This document shows, in pieces, positions 30,367 through 32,430 of a DNA stretch of 32,430 bases. Both the position numbers and the translations under genes were made by a program. Each line of letters opens with the position of its first letter. Position 1 is the first letter of the stretch. The notes beneath the pieces were generated by a model. The model was given only the letters and a program-made list of their open reading frames with translations, had not been told where the DNA came from and made no database searches. The stretch is taken from positions 1-32,430 of the forward strand of contig CANJNY010000048.1 of assembly GCA_947475715.1 (NCBI GenBank). The letters run 5' to 3'. This DNA comes from Prolixibacteraceae bacterium (lineage in GTDB: Bacteria; Bacteroidota; Bacteroidia; Bacteroidales; Prolixibacteraceae).

Positions 30367-31245
30367 ATGAGTGAAATAATTGGGAAATTGGGTTTGGGAT
30401 GGTTACCCGACTATCCAGATTTCAGAGACTATACCGCTCACCAGAGTGCAATGAAAACGATGTTGGGCAGAATTGGAGTAGATCAGCCTGATAAAGTAAG
30501 AGTGCCAATCGCTACAGATTTAAGGGAATGGTGCTCACCCATCGAAAATCAGGGTACACTTGGTTCTTGTACGGCAAATGCAGCAGTGGGAATGGTCGAG
30601 TATTTTGAACGGCGTGCTTTTGGAAAACATATTGATGGATCACGCCTTTTTCTTTATAAGACCACCAGGAATATGCTTCACTCAACGGGTGATACCGGAG
30701 CATTTTTGCGCAGTACAATGGGAGCTTTAGTCCTGTTTGGTGTGCCACCTGAAGAGTATTGGCCTTATGTTATTGAAGACTTCGAGAAAGAGCCATCCGC
30801 TTTTTGTTATGCCTATGCTCAAAATTATCAGACTATTAACTATTATCGGCTGGACCCACCAGGAACTACTGCATCAAACCTGCTCAATCAGATCAAGACA
30901 AATCTTTCAGCAGGGTTGCCTATGATGTTTGGATTCACCGTTTACAGTTCATATACCCAGTCGGAAACGACAGGTAAACTGCCATATCCTGCGGCCGGTG
31001 AAAAAATTGTTGGAGGCCATGCCATCATGGCTGTTGGATATGATGACAATATGAAAATCAAGAATACAAATACCGGCAGCGCTGAAACAACTGGTGCTTT
31101 ACTGATCCGGAATTCGTGGGGTGCGGAATGGGGTATGGCTGGATATGGCTGGTTGCCATATAATTATGTTCTGAAAGGACTCGCTGCAGACTGGTGGTCG
31201 CTACTCAAGAATGAATGGGTCGATACAGGGGCGTTTAAGGTATGA
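30367..31245 (+). CDS. Papain-family (C1) cysteine peptidase
   Basis: A 292-residue C1A-type cysteine peptidase. The active site is complete: oxyanion Gln62 and nucleophile Cys68 in ENQGTLGSCTANA, His218 in VGGHAIMAVGYDD, and Asn249 in LLIRNSWGAEWG. An N-terminal stretch with GWLPDYPDFRDY is shared with other bacterial C1 peptidases. There is no signal peptide and no long inhibitory propeptide, so the protein is probably cytoplasmic or exported by a non-classical route. It is a single gene, followed by a palindromic repeat. Its targets are unknown. Confidence 0.88.
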   Translation: MSEIIGKLGLGWLPDYPDFRDYTAHQSAMKTMLGRIGVDQPDKVRVPIATDLREWCSPIENQGTLGSCTANAAVGMVEYFERRAFGKHIDGSRLFLYKTTRNMLHSTGDTGAFLRSTMGALVLFGVPPEEYWPYVIEDFEKEPSAFCYAYAQNYQTINYYRLDPPGTTASNLLNQIKTNLSAGLPMMFGFTVYSSYTQSETTGKLPYPAAGEKIVGGHAIMAVGYDDNMKIKNTNTGSAETTGALLIRNSWGAEWGMAGYGWLPYNYVLKGLAADWWSLLKNEWVDTGAFKV

Positions 31246-31263
31246 AAATCATGAAGGTTTAAA

Positions 31264-31342
31264 AACCACGGAGGCACGAAGGGCACGGAGATTTAAATAT
31301 TATTTTCTGTGTTCCTCAGTGCTCTCTATGCCTCCGAGGTTA
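31264..31342. repeat. GGAGGCAC palindromic intergenic repeat
   Basis: The left arm AACCACGGAGGCACGAAGG faces a right arm ending ATGCCTCCGAGGTT, with further matches inward (GCACGGAGA against the TCAGTGC side). It lies between convergent genes and may terminate both. The type is common between Bacteroidota genes. Confidence 0.7.
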
Positions 31343-31366
31343 AAACGCATTAGGAACGAACTCACC

Positions 31367-31939
31367 CTATTCTATAACAATATCGTATTTATCCAACAGT
31401 CCGGCCAATCCATTTTGTGCGAACTTTGCCTTTTTAATCCGGTTAACAGTTGGATCGATAGAGTAAAGAAAGGAGGTGCGAAAATCGGCCTTTTCTAAAA
31501 TGGTTCTTTCGAAAATGGCGCGTTCCAGGTTGCAGTCATCAAAGATACCGAGAGTAAGGTCCGTTTCAGTAAAATCTGCTTCCTTAAGTTCACAGTTTTT
31601 ATACCGGATCCCTTTTAGCTTCAGCTTATAGAAAGAGGTTAAGTTCATCAGGCAATCCTCAAAATAAAGGGAAAGAAGGAATGGATTACAATCGCTGAAA
31701 TTCAAACCAAGAAGCTTACAGTGGATAAATTTCACCGTCTTTAACGCGGTATTCCTGATTTTTGCCATACTCAGATTACACTGCTCAAAAGTACAATCGA
31801 TAAAAATAATATTCATTAAATCACTTTCGGCAAACTCGCAATTTCGAAAAAGACAGTTTTCATATTCCCCTTTCGGTAATCCGTTTCCTGAAAAATTATT
31901 CTTTTCAAAAACGCTATTCCCGGTGATTTTTAAGGACAT
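31367..31939 (-). CDS. Pentapeptide-repeat protein
   Basis: A 190-residue protein made largely of pentapeptide repeats, A(D/N)LxF-like: CLFRNCEFAESDLMNIIF, CTFEQCNLSMAKI, CELKEADFTETDL and CNLERAIFERTIL. These stack into a right-handed quadrilateral beta-helix. No signal peptide. Related proteins include DNA-mimic Qnr/MfpA topoisomerase protectors, but most have no known role, and the sequence lacks anything specific to Qnr that I can recognise. Its ATG overlaps the stop codon of the SOUL gene by one base (TAATG), so translation is probably coupled. Confidence 0.87.
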   Translation of the reverse strand: MSLKITGNSVFEKNNFSGNGLPKGEYENCLFRNCEFAESDLMNIIFIDCTFEQCNLSMAKIRNTALKTVKFIHCKLLGLNFSDCNPFLLSLYFEDCLMNLTSFYKLKLKGIRYKNCELKEADFTETDLTLGIFDDCNLERAIFERTILEKADFRTSFLYSIDPTVNRIKKAKFAQNGLAGLLDKYDIVIE

Positions 31940-32430
31940 TATTTATCCTCCCATTGAACGGTAACGATGATCTCATTTCGTCTCCCAACCAGTTGCCAGG
32001 GTGGATTGTAACCCAAAAACCGGAAATTTCCGGTATAAATAATCCCTTTTGAAATGAGCAGCGCTTTTAGTTCTTCAGAATGGTGCAGAATGGCATGGTC
32101 AGATGAAAACCCACTGAACCTAAGTGCTGCAACATATTCATCCTGAGTTTTATGGATGATAACTTGTGAATCGTTGGGCTTTGGAAGATTATCTGTGCTA
32201 TATCCCGAAGGCATAACAAAACTCATCGCTGAGATCGAGTCATTGATATCCATTTGCACGGGTGAGGTCATGGAGATTTTAGTTTCAGATTCATTCCCAC
32301 CAAAGATATATCCGGCTAGTTTTCTAAAGCCCGGACTGGATAATTCGCGGTATGTTTTTGCATCCGATTTGATGGTTGCAAAGGTAGCAGAGGGATAAAA
32401 CCTGATTTCGAACTCTTCCTCTGAATGCAC
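31939..32430 (-). CDS. SOUL-family haem-binding protein (5' end beyond window)
   Basis: 163 residues of a SOUL/HBP protein are visible; the frame is still open at the window edge, and the GTG there is not a credible start. Family features: EEFEIRFYPSATFATI, FRKLAGYIFGGN, KISMTSPVQMD, MSFVMPSGYSTDNLPKP, LRFSGF and the late YNPPW. These proteins bind haem or tetrapyrroles; bacterial roles are poorly defined. The C terminus is complete, and the stop codon shares one base with the start of the pentapeptide-repeat gene. Confidence 0.88.
   Translation of the reverse strand: MHSEEEFEIRFYPSATFATIKSDAKTYRELSSPGFRKLAGYIFGGNESETKISMTSPVQMDINDSISAMSFVMPSGYSTDNLPKPNDSQVIIHKTQDEYVAALRFSGFSSDHAILHHSEELKALLISKGIIYTGNFRFLGYNPPWQLVGRRNEIIVTVQWEDK

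Overview
The window looks like a chromosomal segment from a member of the Bacteroidota, probably a polysaccharide-degrading Bacteroidia such as Marinilabiliales or Prolixibacteraceae; the family-level guess is weak. Reasons: several Bacteroidota-type promoters (TAnnTTTG at -7, one with a perfectly spaced TTTG at -33), a FISUMP-domain protein, many signal peptides and lipoboxes on glycan-active enzymes, DUF6259, DUF4838 and DUF1080 families, and palindromic intergenic repeats of the kind common in this phylum. No rRNA, tRNA, CRISPR array, transposase or phage gene was seen.

Layout. (1) 229-981 (-): a PIG-L/LmbE deacetylase, followed by about 630 bases with little content. (2) 1609-16350 (+): a secreted carbohydrate-active block. 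It holds a FISUMP protein, a DUF6259 hydrolase, a GH2 enzyme, a DUF4838 protein, a mutarotase-like secreted protein, a GH78 alpha-L-rhamnosidase lipoprotein and a five-bladed-propeller (GH43-like) lipoprotein. The later genes are separated by CACCAAA-type palindromic elements that double as terminators. No SusC/SusD pair or hybrid two-component regulator is present. (3) 25168-16667 (-): a seven-gene run transcribed from one strong promoter at about 25261-25292. The genes are a FucP-like sugar symporter, phosphohexomutase, RmlD-like reductase, DegT aminotransferase, GHMP sugar kinase, Gfo/Idh/MocA oxidoreductase and DUF1080 3-keto-glycoside hydrolase-like protein. I know no textbook pathway with this exact set. 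(4) 25653-26378 (-): an esterase. (5) 26549-28973 (+): a small Cys-motif protein, a Met-rich outer-membrane protein and an MbnP-like lipoprotein, probably for copper handling. (6) 29098-32430: an outer-membrane barrel protein, a papain-family peptidase, a pentapeptide-repeat protein and a SOUL haem-binding protein cut by the window edge.

How it could work together: extracellular and periplasmic enzymes in (2) would release rhamnose-bearing and other sugars from a complex glycan. The symporter in (3) would import a monosaccharide or modified sugar, and the cytoplasmic enzymes would phosphorylate, oxidise, transaminate or isomerise it. The secreted DUF1080 protein suggests 3-keto-glycoside chemistry.

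The most unexpected structure is a 97-nt leader found twice, in opposite orientation, immediately upstream of and including the start codons of the symporter (25163-25259) and the Met-rich protein (27078-27174). The copies are about 90% identical without indels. Each carries a 27-codon upstream ORF whose stop overlaps the main start codon (ATGA), and a potential hairpin around the uORF start. In the symporter copy the leader begins directly after the -7 box, so the duplicated unit is essentially the 5'UTR.
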